From Cellulomonas fimi (GTDB lineage Bacteria; Actinomycetota; Actinomycetes; Actinomycetales; Cellulomonadaceae): a stretch of DNA of 64,000 nt. Below, piece by piece: positions 16,809 to 25,292 of this stretch (within the stretch, counting starts at the first letter, position 1; every line of letters starts with the position of its first letter). The translations under genes were made by a program, and so were the position numbers. The DNA is taken from assembly GCF_028583725.1 (NCBI RefSeq), contig NZ_CP110680.1, forward strand, positions 2,356,001-2,420,000. The letters run 5' to 3'. The notes beneath the pieces are model-generated. The model saw only the letters and a program-made list of their open reading frames with translations, ran no database searches and had not been told where the DNA came from.

Positions 16809-18311
16809 ATGGTCGAGCAGGTCGGGGTCGACGCGGCGGACCCGAGGTTCGCGGCGCTGCCGTGCCGTCCGGGGAAGGTCGTCGCGGTGCACCTGAGCTA
16901 CGCGTCGCGTGCGGATCAGCGGGGTCGCCGGCCGGCGCAGCCGTCGTACTTCCTCAAGCCGTCGAGCTCGGTCGCGGCGTCGGGCGGGACGGTCGAGCGT
17001 CCGGCGGGGACGGAGCTGCTGGCGTTCGAGGGCGAGGTCGCGCTCGTGATCGGGACGGACGCGCGGCGGGTGCGTGTCGAGGACGCGTGGCGGCACGTCG
17101 GCTGGGTGACGGCGGCGAACGACCTGGGTCTGTACGACCTGCGCGCCGCGGACCGGGGATCGAACCTGCGCTCGAAGGGTGGCGACGGGTTCACGCCGCT
17201 GGGGCCGCGGCTGCTCGACGCGCGCGCGCTCGACCCGGCGGCGCTGCGGGTGCGGACGTGGGTCGACGGCGAGCTCCGGCAGGACGACACGACCGCGGGG
17301 CTGCTGTTCCCGCTCGCGCGGCTCGTCGCGGACCTGTCCCAGCACCTCACGCTCGAGCGCGGTGACGTGGTCCTCACGGGTACCCCGGCGGGCTCGTCGG
17401 TGCTGCGACCGGGCGAGGTGGTGGAGGTCGAGGTCGACGCGCCCGACGCGCCGGGTGCCCCGACGACGGGCCGTTTGGTGACGACGGTCGTGGAGGGCAC
17501 GCACCCGTTCGACGCGGCGCTCGGGTCGACGCCGGCGGTCGACGACCACCAGCGCGCCGAGGCGTGGGGCTCGCGCGAGGCCGCCGGCCTCGACGACGCC
17601 GAGCCCGGGGCGACCGGCCTGACGCCCGAGCTGCGCGAGAAGCTGCTGCGCGTCCCCGTCGCCGCGCTCAGCGGCCAGCTGCGCCGGCGGGGCCTGGACG
17701 GGGTGTCGATCGACGGCGTCCGGCCGCTGCACCCCGCGACGAGGCTCGTGGGCACGGCGCGCACGCTGCGGCTCGTGCCCGGCCGCGAGGACCTGTTCGC
17801 GCGGCACGGCGGCGGTCAGAACGCGCAGAAGCGCGCGTTCGACGCGCTCGGCCCGGGCGAGGTGCTCGTCATCGAGGCGCGTGGTCGGGCCGATGCGGGG
17901 ACGTTCGGCGACGTCCTGGCGCTGCGGGCGCACGCGCGCGGTGCCGCGGGGATCGTCACCGACGGCGCCGTGCGGGACCACGACGCGGTCGCCGCGGTCG
18001 GGATCCCCGTGTACGCGGCGGGCGCGCACCCCGCGGTGCTCGGGCGTCTGCACGTGCCGTGGGACACCGACGTCGCGGTCGCGTGCGGCGGGACGACGGT
18101 CGAGCCGGGCGACGTGCTCGTCGGGGACGCGGACGGCGTCGTCGTGATCCCGCCCGCGCTCGTCGCGGAGGTCGTCGACGCCGCGCTCGCGCAGGAGGAG
18201 GAGGACGCCTGGGTCGCCGAGCAGGTGGCCGCCGGGCACCCGGTCGACGGGTTGTTCCCGATGGACGCCGCGTGGAGAGCGAGGTTCGACGCGTGGCGCC
18301 GCACCCGGTGA
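16809..18311 (+). CDS. Fumarylacetoacetate hydrolase-family / RraA-like fusion protein (HpaG-like role)
   Basis: 500 residues in two domains. The first 230 are FAH-fold: FEGEVALVIG with metal-binding Glu residues, then the AANDLGLYDLRAAD segment and KGGDGFTPLGP. This fold performs the decarboxylation/isomerisation step (HpaG/HpcE) of homoprotocatechuate degradation. The last 220 are RraA-like: GDVLALRAHARGAAGIVTDG followed by AVRD, the conserved Arg-Asp of 4-hydroxy-4-methyl-2-oxoglutarate aldolase-like enzymes. Classical HpcE instead has two FAH halves. ATG at 16809 has GAGGGAG upstream; a GTG at 16779 is an alternative. It overlaps the GntR gene by 4 bp. The role of the RraA half is unknown. 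Confidence 0.8.
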   Translation: MVEQVGVDAADPRFAALPCRPGKVVAVHLSYASRADQRGRRPAQPSYFLKPSSSVAASGGTVERPAGTELLAFEGEVALVIGTDARRVRVEDAWRHVGWVTAANDLGLYDLRAADRGSNLRSKGGDGFTPLGPRLLDARALDPAALRVRTWVDGELRQDDTTAGLLFPLARLVADLSQHLTLERGDVVLTGTPAGSSVLRPGEVVEVEVDAPDAPGAPTTGRLVTTVVEGTHPFDAALGSTPAVDDHQRAEAWGSREAAGLDDAEPGATGLTPELREKLLRVPVAALSGQLRRRGLDGVSIDGVRPLHPATRLVGTARTLRLVPGREDLFARHGGGQNAQKRAFDALGPGEVLVIEARGRADAGTFGDVLALRAHARGAAGIVTDGAVRDHDAVAAVGIPVYAAGAHPAVLGRLHVPWDTDVAVACGGTTVEPGDVLVGDADGVVVIPPALVAEVVDAALAQEEEDAWVAEQVAAGHPVDGLFPMDAAWRARFDAWRRTR

Positions 18312-19063
18312 GCCTGTCCCCCGTCGAGCCCGCCGGGTCGGGGGTCCCGTCTGCGCCGGACCCGGCCGGTCAGGCGGTCGCCGCGGGCAAGTCCGAGCAG
18401 GCGTACCTGTGGCTGCGGGAGCGCATCGCCGGCGAGGACTTCACGCCCGGCTACCGGCTGGTCCTCGCGACGATCGCGGGCGAGCTGGACATGAGCGTCG
18501 TGCCCGTGCGCGAGGCGATCCGCCGGCTCGAGGCGGAGGGCCTCGTCACGTTCGAGCGGCACGTGGGCGCGCGCGTGTCGATGATCGACGACTCGCAGTA
18601 CCGGCAGAGCATGGAGACGCTCGCCGTGCTGGAGGGCACCGCGACGGCGCTCGCCGCACCGCACCTCACACCCGAGCACCTCGCGCAGGCGCGGCGTGTC
18701 AACCGGCGGCTCGTCGAGCAGCTCGACGACTTCGACCCCCGCCGGTTCACCGCGCTCAACCACCGGTTCCACGCCGTCCTGTTCGCCGCGTGCCCCAACG
18801 CGCGCCTGCTCGCGCTCGTCGACGCCGAGTGGGCCCGCCTCGGCCACCTGCGGCACTCCACGTTCGCGTTCGTGCCGGACCGTGCGCGCGAGTCGGTCCG
18901 GGAGCACGACGCGCTGCTCGACCTGATCGCGTCCGGTGCCCCGCCGGCCGACGTCGAGCGCGCCGCGCGCGGCCACCGGTCCGCGACCCTCGCCGCCTAC
19001 CTGGACCGCGAGCACCCCGACCCCGCACCGGCCGCGACCGGCGCGACGCCCCCGGAGAGGTGA
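18308..19063 (+). CDS. GntR-family transcriptional regulator (FCD-type)
   Basis: 251 residues. A winged helix-turn-helix at about 35-100 (EQAYLWLRERIAGEDFTPG, VPVREAIRRLEAEGLV) matches GntR. The C-terminal all-helical effector domain has acidic and His residues typical of metal-dependent FCD sensors (NHRFHAVLF, EHDALLDLI). The GTG start overlaps the preceding stop (GTGA), so it is translationally coupled to the fusion gene. It probably represses the aromatic operon in which it sits, with a pathway intermediate as inducer; the CGTATACG palindrome at 14936 is the candidate site. Confidence 0.85.
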   Translation: MSLSPVEPAGSGVPSAPDPAGQAVAAGKSEQAYLWLRERIAGEDFTPGYRLVLATIAGELDMSVVPVREAIRRLEAEGLVTFERHVGARVSMIDDSQYRQSMETLAVLEGTATALAAPHLTPEHLAQARRVNRRLVEQLDDFDPRRFTALNHRFHAVLFAACPNARLLALVDAEWARLGHLRHSTFAFVPDRARESVREHDALLDLIASGAPPADVERAARGHRSATLAAYLDREHPDPAPAATGATPPER

Positions 19064-19066
19064 GCG

Positions 19067-20635
19067 ATGGCCCCCACGGACGACCGCACCGGCCCGCCGG
19101 CCGCACCCCACGTCCCCGCGGACCTGCCCGCGCAGGTCCGGCACCACATCGGCGGCGACGACGTCGACTCGGTCGACGGCGCGACGTTCGACGTCCTCGA
19201 TCCCGTCTCCAACCGCACCTACCTGCGCGCCGCGCGCGGCACCGCCGCCGACGTGGACCGCGCGGTCGCCGCCGCGCGCCACGCCTTCGAGCACGGGCCC
19301 TGGCCGCGCATGGTGCCGCGCGAGCGCTCGCGCGTCCTGCACCGCGTCGCGGACGTGGTCGAGTCGCGCGACGCACGTCTCGCCGAGCTGGAGAGCTTCG
19401 ACTCGGGCCTGCCGATCACGCAGGCGCTCGGGCAGGCACGGCGGGCGGCGGAGAACTTCCGGTTCTTCGCGGACCTCGTGGTCGCGCAGGCCGACGACGC
19501 GTTCAAGGTGCCGGGCCGGCAGCTGAACTACGTCAACCGCAAGCCCATCGGGGTGGCGGGCCTCATCACCCCGTGGAACACGCCGTTCATGCTCGAGTCG
19601 TGGAAGCTCGGCCCGGCGCTCGCGACGGGCAACACGGTCGTGCTCAAGCCCGCCGAGCTCACGCCGCTGTCCGCGTCGCTGTGGGCCGGGATCTTCACCG
19701 AGGCGGGCGTGCCGCCCGGCGTGTTCAACCTCGTGCACGGGATCGGCGAGGAGGCCGGCGACGCGCTCGTGCGGCACCCCGACGTGCCGCTCATCTCGTT
19801 CACCGGCGAGAGCCGGACGGGCGAGCTGATCTTCGCGAACGCGGCCCCGCACCTCAAGGGCCTGTCGATGGAGCTCGGCGGGAAGTCGCCCGCGGTGGTC
19901 TTCGCGGACACGGACCTGGAGGCGGCCGTCGACGCGACGATCTTCGGGGTGTTCTCCCTCAACGGCGAGCGGTGCACCGCGGGCAGCCGGATCCTCGTCG
20001 AGCGGTCCGTGTACGACGAGTTCGTCGAGCGGTTCGCGGCGCAGGCGTCCCGCGTCGTCGTGGGGCCGCCGCACGACCCGGCGACCGAGGTCGGGGCGCT
20101 CGTGCACCCCGACCACTTCGCCAAGGTCATGCGGTACGTCGAGATCGGGAAGGGCGAGGGCCGGCTGGTCGCCGGCGGCGGGCGGCCCGAGGGCTTCCCG
20201 ACGGGCAACTACGTCGCGCCCACCGTGTTCGCGGACGTCCCGCCCGACGCGCGGATCTTCCAGGAGGAGATCTTCGGGCCGGTCGTCGCGATCACCCCGT
20301 TCGACACCGACGCCGAGGCGCTCGCGCTGGCGAACGGCGTCCGGTACGGGCTCGCGGCCTACGTGTGGACGAACGACCTGCGGCGCGCGCACACCTTCGC
20401 GCAGGCCGTCGACGCGGGCATGGTCTGGCTCAACAGCAACAACGTGCGGGACCTGCGCACCCCGTTCGGCGGCGTCAAGGCGTCCGGGCTCGGCCACGAG
20501 GGCGGGTACCGGTCGATCGACTTCTACACGCACCAGCAGGCCGTGCACGTGACGCTCGGCCCGGTGCACAACCCCACGTTCGGCAAGGTCGCGACGCACC
20601 GGCCGAGCGACCTCGACGACCCCGACCCGCGCTGA
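19067..20635 (+). CDS. hpaE: 5-carboxymethyl-2-hydroxymuconate semialdehyde dehydrogenase
   Basis: 522 residues, an NAD-dependent aldehyde dehydrogenase. Seen: PIGVAGLITPWNTPFML (cofactor region), LSMELGGKSP (catalytic Glu), GERCTAGSRI (catalytic Cys) and EIFGPVVAITPF. It starts 3 bp after the GntR stop and precedes the ring-cleavage dioxygenase. In the pathway it oxidises the semialdehyde formed by HpaD. ALDH specificity cannot be read from motifs alone; the assignment rests on the HpaD, HpaH and HpaI neighbours and on close resemblance to HpaE. The first 25 residues are a Pro/Asp-rich extension. Confidence 0.88.
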   Translation: MAPTDDRTGPPAAPHVPADLPAQVRHHIGGDDVDSVDGATFDVLDPVSNRTYLRAARGTAADVDRAVAAARHAFEHGPWPRMVPRERSRVLHRVADVVESRDARLAELESFDSGLPITQALGQARRAAENFRFFADLVVAQADDAFKVPGRQLNYVNRKPIGVAGLITPWNTPFMLESWKLGPALATGNTVVLKPAELTPLSASLWAGIFTEAGVPPGVFNLVHGIGEEAGDALVRHPDVPLISFTGESRTGELIFANAAPHLKGLSMELGGKSPAVVFADTDLEAAVDATIFGVFSLNGERCTAGSRILVERSVYDEFVERFAAQASRVVVGPPHDPATEVGALVHPDHFAKVMRYVEIGKGEGRLVAGGGRPEGFPTGNYVAPTVFADVPPDARIFQEEIFGPVVAITPFDTDAEALALANGVRYGLAAYVWTNDLRRAHTFAQAVDAGMVWLNSNNVRDLRTPFGGVKASGLGHEGGYRSIDFYTHQQAVHVTLGPVHNPTFGKVATHRPSDLDDPDPR

Positions 20636-20656
20636 CGACGCCGAGAGGTGGAGCAC

Positions 20657-21787
20657 GTGAACGCCAGCCCCCAGCCGCCGGCCGGTCACCCGGCCCGCTT
20701 CATCCCGACGCCGACCGTGCCCCCGCCGGACGTGCTGCGCTGCGCCTACCTCGAGCTCGTCGTCACCGACCTCGCGGCGTCGCGGCACTTCTACGTCGAC
20801 GTCCTCGGGCTCGTCGTGACGGCGGAGGACGCCGGGACCGTGCACCTGCGCGCGTTCGACGAGTTCATCCACCACAACCTCGTCCTGCGGCAGGGCCCCG
20901 TCGCGGCGGCCGCCGCGTTCTCCTACCGGGTGCGCGCACCGCAGGACCTCGACCGCGCGGCCGCGTTCTACGCCGAGCTCGGCTGCCGCGTCGAGCGCCG
21001 CACCGACGGCTTCACGGCGGGCGTGGGCGACTCCGTGCGCGTGCAGGACCCGCTGGGCTTCCCGTACGAGTTCTTCCACGACGTCGCGCACGTCGACCGG
21101 CTGTCGTGGCGGTACGACCTGCAGCCGCCCGGCCCGCTCGTCCGGCTGGACCACTTCAACCAGGTCACGCCCGACGTGCCGCGCGCGGTGCGGTACATGG
21201 AGGACCTCGGCTTCCGCGTGACCGAGGACATCCAGGACGCCGAGGGGACGACGTACGCGGCGTGGATGCGCCGCAAGTCGACCGTGCACGACACCGCGAT
21301 GACCGGCGGTGACGGGCCGCGCCTGCACCACGTCGCGTTCGCGACGCACGAGAAGCACGACGTCCTCGCGATCTGCGACCGGCTCGGCGCGCTGCGCCTG
21401 TCCGACCGGATCGAGCGCGGCCCGGGCCGGCACGGGGTGTCGAACGCGTTCTACCTGTACCTGCGCGACCCCGACGGGCACCGCGTCGAGATCTACACGC
21501 AGGACTACTACACGGGCGACCCCGACAACCCGGTCGTCACGTGGGACGTGCACGACAACCAGCGCCGCGACTGGTGGGGCAACCCCGTCGTCCCGTCCTG
21601 GTACACCGAGGCGTCGCTCGTGCTCGACCTCGACGGCGAGCCGCAGCCCGTCGTCGTGCGCACCGACTCCAGCGAGATGGCGGTGACGATCGGCGCCGAC
21701 GGGTTCTCCTACACGCGGCCGGGCGACTCCACCGACGACCTGCCCGAGTGGAAGCAGGGCGAGTACAAGCTGGGGCACCAGCTGTGA
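20657..21787 (+). CDS. hpaD: 3,4-dihydroxyphenylacetate 2,3-dioxygenase (type I extradiol)
   Basis: 376 residues, with two tandem vicinal-oxygen-chelate domains. The metal ligands expected from the Brevibacterium and Arthrobacter enzymes are visible: His in VRLDHFNQV, His in RLHHVAFAT and Glu in HRVEIYTQDYY. It cleaves the ring of homoprotocatechuate next to the hydroxyls with Fe(II) or Mn(II) and O2. This type I form is unrelated to the LigB-type HpaD of enterobacteria. The start is taken as GTG 20657, which has GAGAGGTGGAG upstream; GTG 20648 is possible. Confidence 0.93.
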   Translation: MNASPQPPAGHPARFIPTPTVPPPDVLRCAYLELVVTDLAASRHFYVDVLGLVVTAEDAGTVHLRAFDEFIHHNLVLRQGPVAAAAAFSYRVRAPQDLDRAAAFYAELGCRVERRTDGFTAGVGDSVRVQDPLGFPYEFFHDVAHVDRLSWRYDLQPPGPLVRLDHFNQVTPDVPRAVRYMEDLGFRVTEDIQDAEGTTYAAWMRRKSTVHDTAMTGGDGPRLHHVAFATHEKHDVLAICDRLGALRLSDRIERGPGRHGVSNAFYLYLRDPDGHRVEIYTQDYYTGDPDNPVVTWDVHDNQRRDWWGNPVVPSWYTEASLVLDLDGEPQPVVVRTDSSEMAVTIGADGFSYTRPGDSTDDLPEWKQGEYKLGHQL

Positions 21788-21827
21788 GCGCGGACCAGCC
21801 CCGCGGCCCGGGCGACGGGACGCTGCC

Positions 21828-22613
21828 GTGCTGACGCGCGAGACGGTCGCCGCGATCGCCGACGAGCTCGCGGACGCCGAGCGCGACCGCACGACCGTCC
21901 CCCTGCTGACGGCCCGCCACCCCGGCATGACGGTCGACGACGCGTACGCGGTGCAGGGCGAGTGGCGGCGCCGCGCGCTCGCCGCGGGTCGCCGGCACGT
22001 CGGCCGCAAGATCGGCCTGACGTCGAAGGTCATGCAGGCGGCGACCGGCATCGACGAGCCCGACTACGGCGCGATCCTCGCCGACATGGTCCACGAGGAC
22101 GGTGCCGTCCTCGAGCACGGCCGGTTCTCGAACGTGCGCGTCGAGGTCGAGCTCGCGTTCCTGCTCGCCGAGCCGGTCGACGGCCCCGACGCGACGGTCT
22201 TCGACGTGCTGCGCGCGACCGAGTACGTCGTGCCCGCGCTCGAGATCCTGTCGTCGCGCATCGCGCTCGAGGGCCGCACCATCGTCGACACGATCAGCGA
22301 CAACGCGGCGATGGGCGCGATGGTGCACGGCGGCACGCCCGTGCGGCCCGACGACGTCGACCTGCGCTGGGTCGCGGCGCTGCTGCACCGCAACGGCACG
22401 ATCGAGGAGTCCGGCGTCGCCGGCGCCGTGCTCGGGCACCCCGCGCGCGGCGTCGCGTGGCTCGCCAACAAGCTCGCGCAGCACGGCGAGCGTCTCGACG
22501 CCGGCGAGCTCGTCCTCGCCGGGTCCTTCACGCGCCCGATGTGGGTGCACCGGGGCGACACCGTCCTGGCCGACTTCCACGACCTGGGGACGATCTCGTG
22601 CCGCTTCGACTGA
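21828..22613 (+). CDS. hpaH: 2-oxo-hept-4-ene-1,7-dioate hydratase
   Basis: 261 residues of the FAH-fold hydratase family, which includes MhpD and HpaH. Conserved segments are VGRKIGLTSKVMQAATGIDEPDYG near residues 50-75, VEVELAFLLAEPV with metal-binding Glu residues, and a C-terminal GELVLAGSFTRPM. It adds water to the oxo-diene product of the HpaG step. It starts with GTG 40 bp after hpaD and overlaps the aldolase gene by 16 bp, so it is part of the same operon. Confidence 0.92.
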   Translation: MLTRETVAAIADELADAERDRTTVPLLTARHPGMTVDDAYAVQGEWRRRALAAGRRHVGRKIGLTSKVMQAATGIDEPDYGAILADMVHEDGAVLEHGRFSNVRVEVELAFLLAEPVDGPDATVFDVLRATEYVVPALEILSSRIALEGRTIVDTISDNAAMGAMVHGGTPVRPDDVDLRWVAALLHRNGTIEESGVAGAVLGHPARGVAWLANKLAQHGERLDAGELVLAGSFTRPMWVHRGDTVLADFHDLGTISCRFD

Positions 22614-23413
22614 GCCCCACGTTCCGTGACGCCCTCGCGACCGAGCGCGCCCGCGGCGAGGCCGCCCGGCCGCTCGTCGGCATGTGGGTGTGCTCCGGCA
22701 GCCCGCTCGTCGCCGAGATCTGCGCGGGCGCGGGGCACGACTGGCTGCTCGTCGACATGGAGCACTCCCCCAACGGGCTCGAGTCGGTGCTCGCGCAGCT
22801 GCAGGCCGTCGCCGCCTACCCCGTCACGCCCGTCGTGCGTGTGCCCGTCGGCGACGTCGTGACGATCAAGCAGGTCCTCGACCTCGGCGCGCAGAACCTC
22901 CTCGTGCCCATGGTGTCCTCCGCGGACGAGGCGCGGGCCGTCGTCGAGGCCGTGCGCTACCCGCCGCGCGGGCGGCGCGGCGTCGGCGGGGGTCTCGCGC
23001 GCTCGACCCGGTGGAGCCGCGTCGACGACTACGCGCAGGACGCCGACCGGCACGTGTCCGTCGTCGTGCAGGTCGAGACCGTCGAGGGCGTCGACGCCGC
23101 CGGCGAGATCGCGGCCGTCGACGGCGTCGACGGCGTTTTCGTCGGGCCGTCCGACCTCGCCGCGTCGATGGGCCTGCTCGGTCGCCAGGACCACCCCGAC
23201 GTCGTCGACGCCGTGCACCGCACCTTCGCGGCCGTCCGGGCGGCCGGCGTCCCCGTCGGCGTCAACGCGTTCGACCTCACGCTCGCGCGCGCCTACGCCG
23301 ACGCCGGGGCGTCGTTCGTCGCGGTCGGCGCCGACGTCCAGCTCCTCGCGCGCGGGTCCGAGCAGCTCGCCGCGGTCCTCGCACCCCCACCCGGGGACGC
23401 TCCGGCCCCGTGA
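22598..23413 (+). CDS. hpaI: 4-hydroxy-2-oxoheptanedioate aldolase
   Basis: 271 residues of the HpcH/HpaI class II aldolase family. Seen: LLVDMEHSPNG near the N-terminus, GAQNLLVPMVSSADEA, VQVETVEGVD (metal-binding Glu), VFVGPSDLAASMG (metal-binding Asp) and a conserved C-terminal FVAVGADVQLLARG. It splits 4-hydroxy-2-oxoheptanedioate into pyruvate and succinate semialdehyde, the last pathway step. The GTG at 22598 lies inside the end of hpaH. The pathway's isomerase HpaF is not visible nearby. Confidence 0.92.
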   Translation: MPLRLSPTFRDALATERARGEAARPLVGMWVCSGSPLVAEICAGAGHDWLLVDMEHSPNGLESVLAQLQAVAAYPVTPVVRVPVGDVVTIKQVLDLGAQNLLVPMVSSADEARAVVEAVRYPPRGRRGVGGGLARSTRWSRVDDYAQDADRHVSVVVQVETVEGVDAAGEIAAVDGVDGVFVGPSDLAASMGLLGRQDHPDVVDAVHRTFAAVRAAGVPVGVNAFDLTLARAYADAGASFVAVGADVQLLARGSEQLAAVLAPPPGDAPAP

Positions 23414-23529
23414 CCGACCGGCAGGTGGGACCGCACCGCCGCACCCCTCGACTCCCGCCCCCGGGTGCCGCACCATCGACGTAGCGCCGGACCGGCGGCG
23501 GCCCACCAAGCCGAGGTGGAGGTCCCTCG

Positions 23530-23805
23530 ATGACGTACCCGACTCCCCAGCTGGTCGCCTCCGGCGTCCCCTACGCCGTCCGCACCGTCAACGACCGGTC
23601 CCCGTCGAGCATCGGCGACTTCGACGGGCTCGTCGCCGTCGCCGTCGAAGGAGTCACGGGAGCGCACGTCATCCACGGCGTCAGCACCCACGCGGGCGGG
23701 GCCGTGCGCCTCTACGAGAAGGGCGAGGACGGCGTCGGCAAGGACATCCGCACCTGGGACATCCACGCCGGCACGCCCGAGGGCTTCACCGCGACCCCGC
23801 GGTAG
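23530..23805 (+). CDS. Small protein of unknown function
   Basis: 91 residues, ATG with GGTGGAGG ten bases upstream. The sequence is soluble and beta-rich in appearance (AVAVEGVTGAHVIHGVSTHAGGAVRL) with no signal or membrane segment. I do not recognise it. It lacks the N-terminal proline of tautomerases, so it is not an obvious substitute for the missing HpaF isomerase. It lies 116 bp after hpaI, probably as a separate unit, and faces the zinc-ribbon gene. Confidence 0.65.
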   Translation: MTYPTPQLVASGVPYAVRTVNDRSPSSIGDFDGLVAVAVEGVTGAHVIHGVSTHAGGAVRLYEKGEDGVGKDIRTWDIHAGTPEGFTATPR

Positions 23806-23903
23806 GCGCACGGACGACGCTGGAAGGGTGTCGCTTCTCGGTGGAGCTCACCTGGCTCGCCGACCGGCGCGCCGGCGCCGCGCATCCCGCCGCGTGCTGC
23901 GGG

Positions 23904-25292
23904 TCAGCGCCGCAGGAACGTGAGCTCGGCGATCGAGACCGTCCCGCCGTCCCCCGTCACGGGCGCCGCGACGTCGACCACCGTCAGGCGGGCCGTCGTG
24001 ACGCCGTCGACCTCGAGCGGGACCTCGTGCACCGGCTCCGTCCCGTCCAGCGTCAGCCGCTCGCAGTCACCGTTCGACAGCTGCAGGTCGACGACCCGCG
24101 GGACGTGCTGCGTGGACCACGCGGACGAGTCCCGGGTCAGACCCGCGTAGACGCGGACGGCGTCGAGCCGCACGGGCCCGTCGAACTCGACCACGAGCGC
24201 GGGCGCGGGCGACGCCCCGCACTCGTCGGGCAGCGCTGCCGCCGGGTCGGCCTGCCACGGCGCCGACCACGCGCGAGTCTCCTGCCCGTCGACGGCCCAC
24301 GGTGCGGTGTCCTGCGCCGGCGGTGCGGGCACCGGGTCGGTCACCGCGGACGTGACCGGGACGGCGACGAGCGGTCCGAGCACGAGCTTGCCGCCCTCGC
24401 GCCAGAGCCACGCGCCCGGTGCCTGCGTGAGGGCGCCGAGCACCACCGCCACGAGCGCGACGCCCAGCACGCGCGTCGCGGTCGTGCGGCCGGACACGGG
24501 GCGGTCGAAGCGCACCCGACGACGCCCGCCGACGGTGCGCGCGGCCCGCCGGAACGCGGCGCGCGAGGTGGGACGCGGTGGTGCGGCGGGCGGTCGCCCG
24601 ACGGGTGTCGTGCGCTCGACGGCGCCCAGCCGGGCACCGCAGTCGCAGAACCGACGCCCCGCCACGGGAAGACGCCCGCAGACGACGCACCCGCCCTCGA
24701 CGGCCGTGACCGCCGCGGTGCGACGGGCGGGCGTCGCGTGCACCGGGGACCGTGCGCGGGCCGGGAGCACGGGCTCGACACGGGCGTCGGTCGCCGGCGA
24801 CGCGGCATCGCGGCGCGAGGGGGGTCGGGGGGTGAGCCTGGCCGGGCCGAGGTCGCGCACCGACGTCGGGATGCGGTGCACGGGTGCGGCGACGGGCCGC
24901 CCGCGCGCAGGCTGGTCCGTCGCCGGGAGCACCGGTCGCACGATCGGGACGCCGGCCGGTGCGGACGCCGCCGCGGCGGGACCCGACGTCCGCGCGCTGC
25001 TCCCCGGCGGGACCGGGGCATCCCCGCCCGCCCCCGTCACCGGCGTGCGGTCGACGCGGTCTCCCGGCGTCACGGGCCGCCCCTGGGGATGGTCGGCGAG
25101 GTTCGAGGCTCGCCCCGCCGGCGGGTTCGGCCGCAAGGGGACCGCACCACCGGTGCCGGCGCTGCCGGTCGCCCGGTGGACGGGGGTGGGCTCCTCGGTC
25201 GCCGACCACTCGAGGTAGTCCCCGCAGGTGCCGCAGAACCGCTCTCCCACCTGGTACTCCGCACCGCACGCGGGGCACCGGGCGGTGCTCAC
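23904..25292 (-). CDS. Zinc-ribbon membrane protein with C-terminal discoidin/glycan-binding-like domain
   Basis: 462 residues. An N-terminal zinc ribbon has C6, C9, C20 and C23. A Pro/Ala-rich spacer follows. A second Cys cluster (GGCVVCGRLP, RRFCDCGARLG) looks like a degenerate ribbon. One membrane span (VLGVALVAVVLGALT) is near residue 300. The outer 150 residues (WAVDGQETRAWSAPW, VEFDGPVRLDAVRVYAGL) resemble the NADase-type glycan-binding/discoidin fold seen after zinc ribbons in other actinobacterial proteins. The GTG start overlaps the upstream gene's stop (GTGA). Inside-out topology, with ribbons in the cytoplasm and the discoidin outside, is inferred. Confidence 0.75.
   Translation of the reverse strand: MSTARCPACGAEYQVGERFCGTCGDYLEWSATEEPTPVHRATGSAGTGGAVPLRPNPPAGRASNLADHPQGRPVTPGDRVDRTPVTGAGGDAPVPPGSSARTSGPAAAASAPAGVPIVRPVLPATDQPARGRPVAAPVHRIPTSVRDLGPARLTPRPPSRRDAASPATDARVEPVLPARARSPVHATPARRTAAVTAVEGGCVVCGRLPVAGRRFCDCGARLGAVERTTPVGRPPAAPPRPTSRAAFRRAARTVGGRRRVRFDRPVSGRTTATRVLGVALVAVVLGALTQAPGAWLWREGGKLVLGPLVAVPVTSAVTDPVPAPPAQDTAPWAVDGQETRAWSAPWQADPAAALPDECGASPAPALVVEFDGPVRLDAVRVYAGLTRDSSAWSTQHVPRVVDLQLSNGDCERLTLDGTEPVHEVPLEVDGVTTARLTVVDVAAPVTGDGGTVSIAELTFLRR

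Noticed and set aside
15072..22051. Long minus-strand open frames across the catabolic operon
   Set aside because: They are antisense to ThDP decarboxylase, HpaE and others that carry full catalytic motifs. The translations show only Arg/His/Pro-rich low-complexity sequence.
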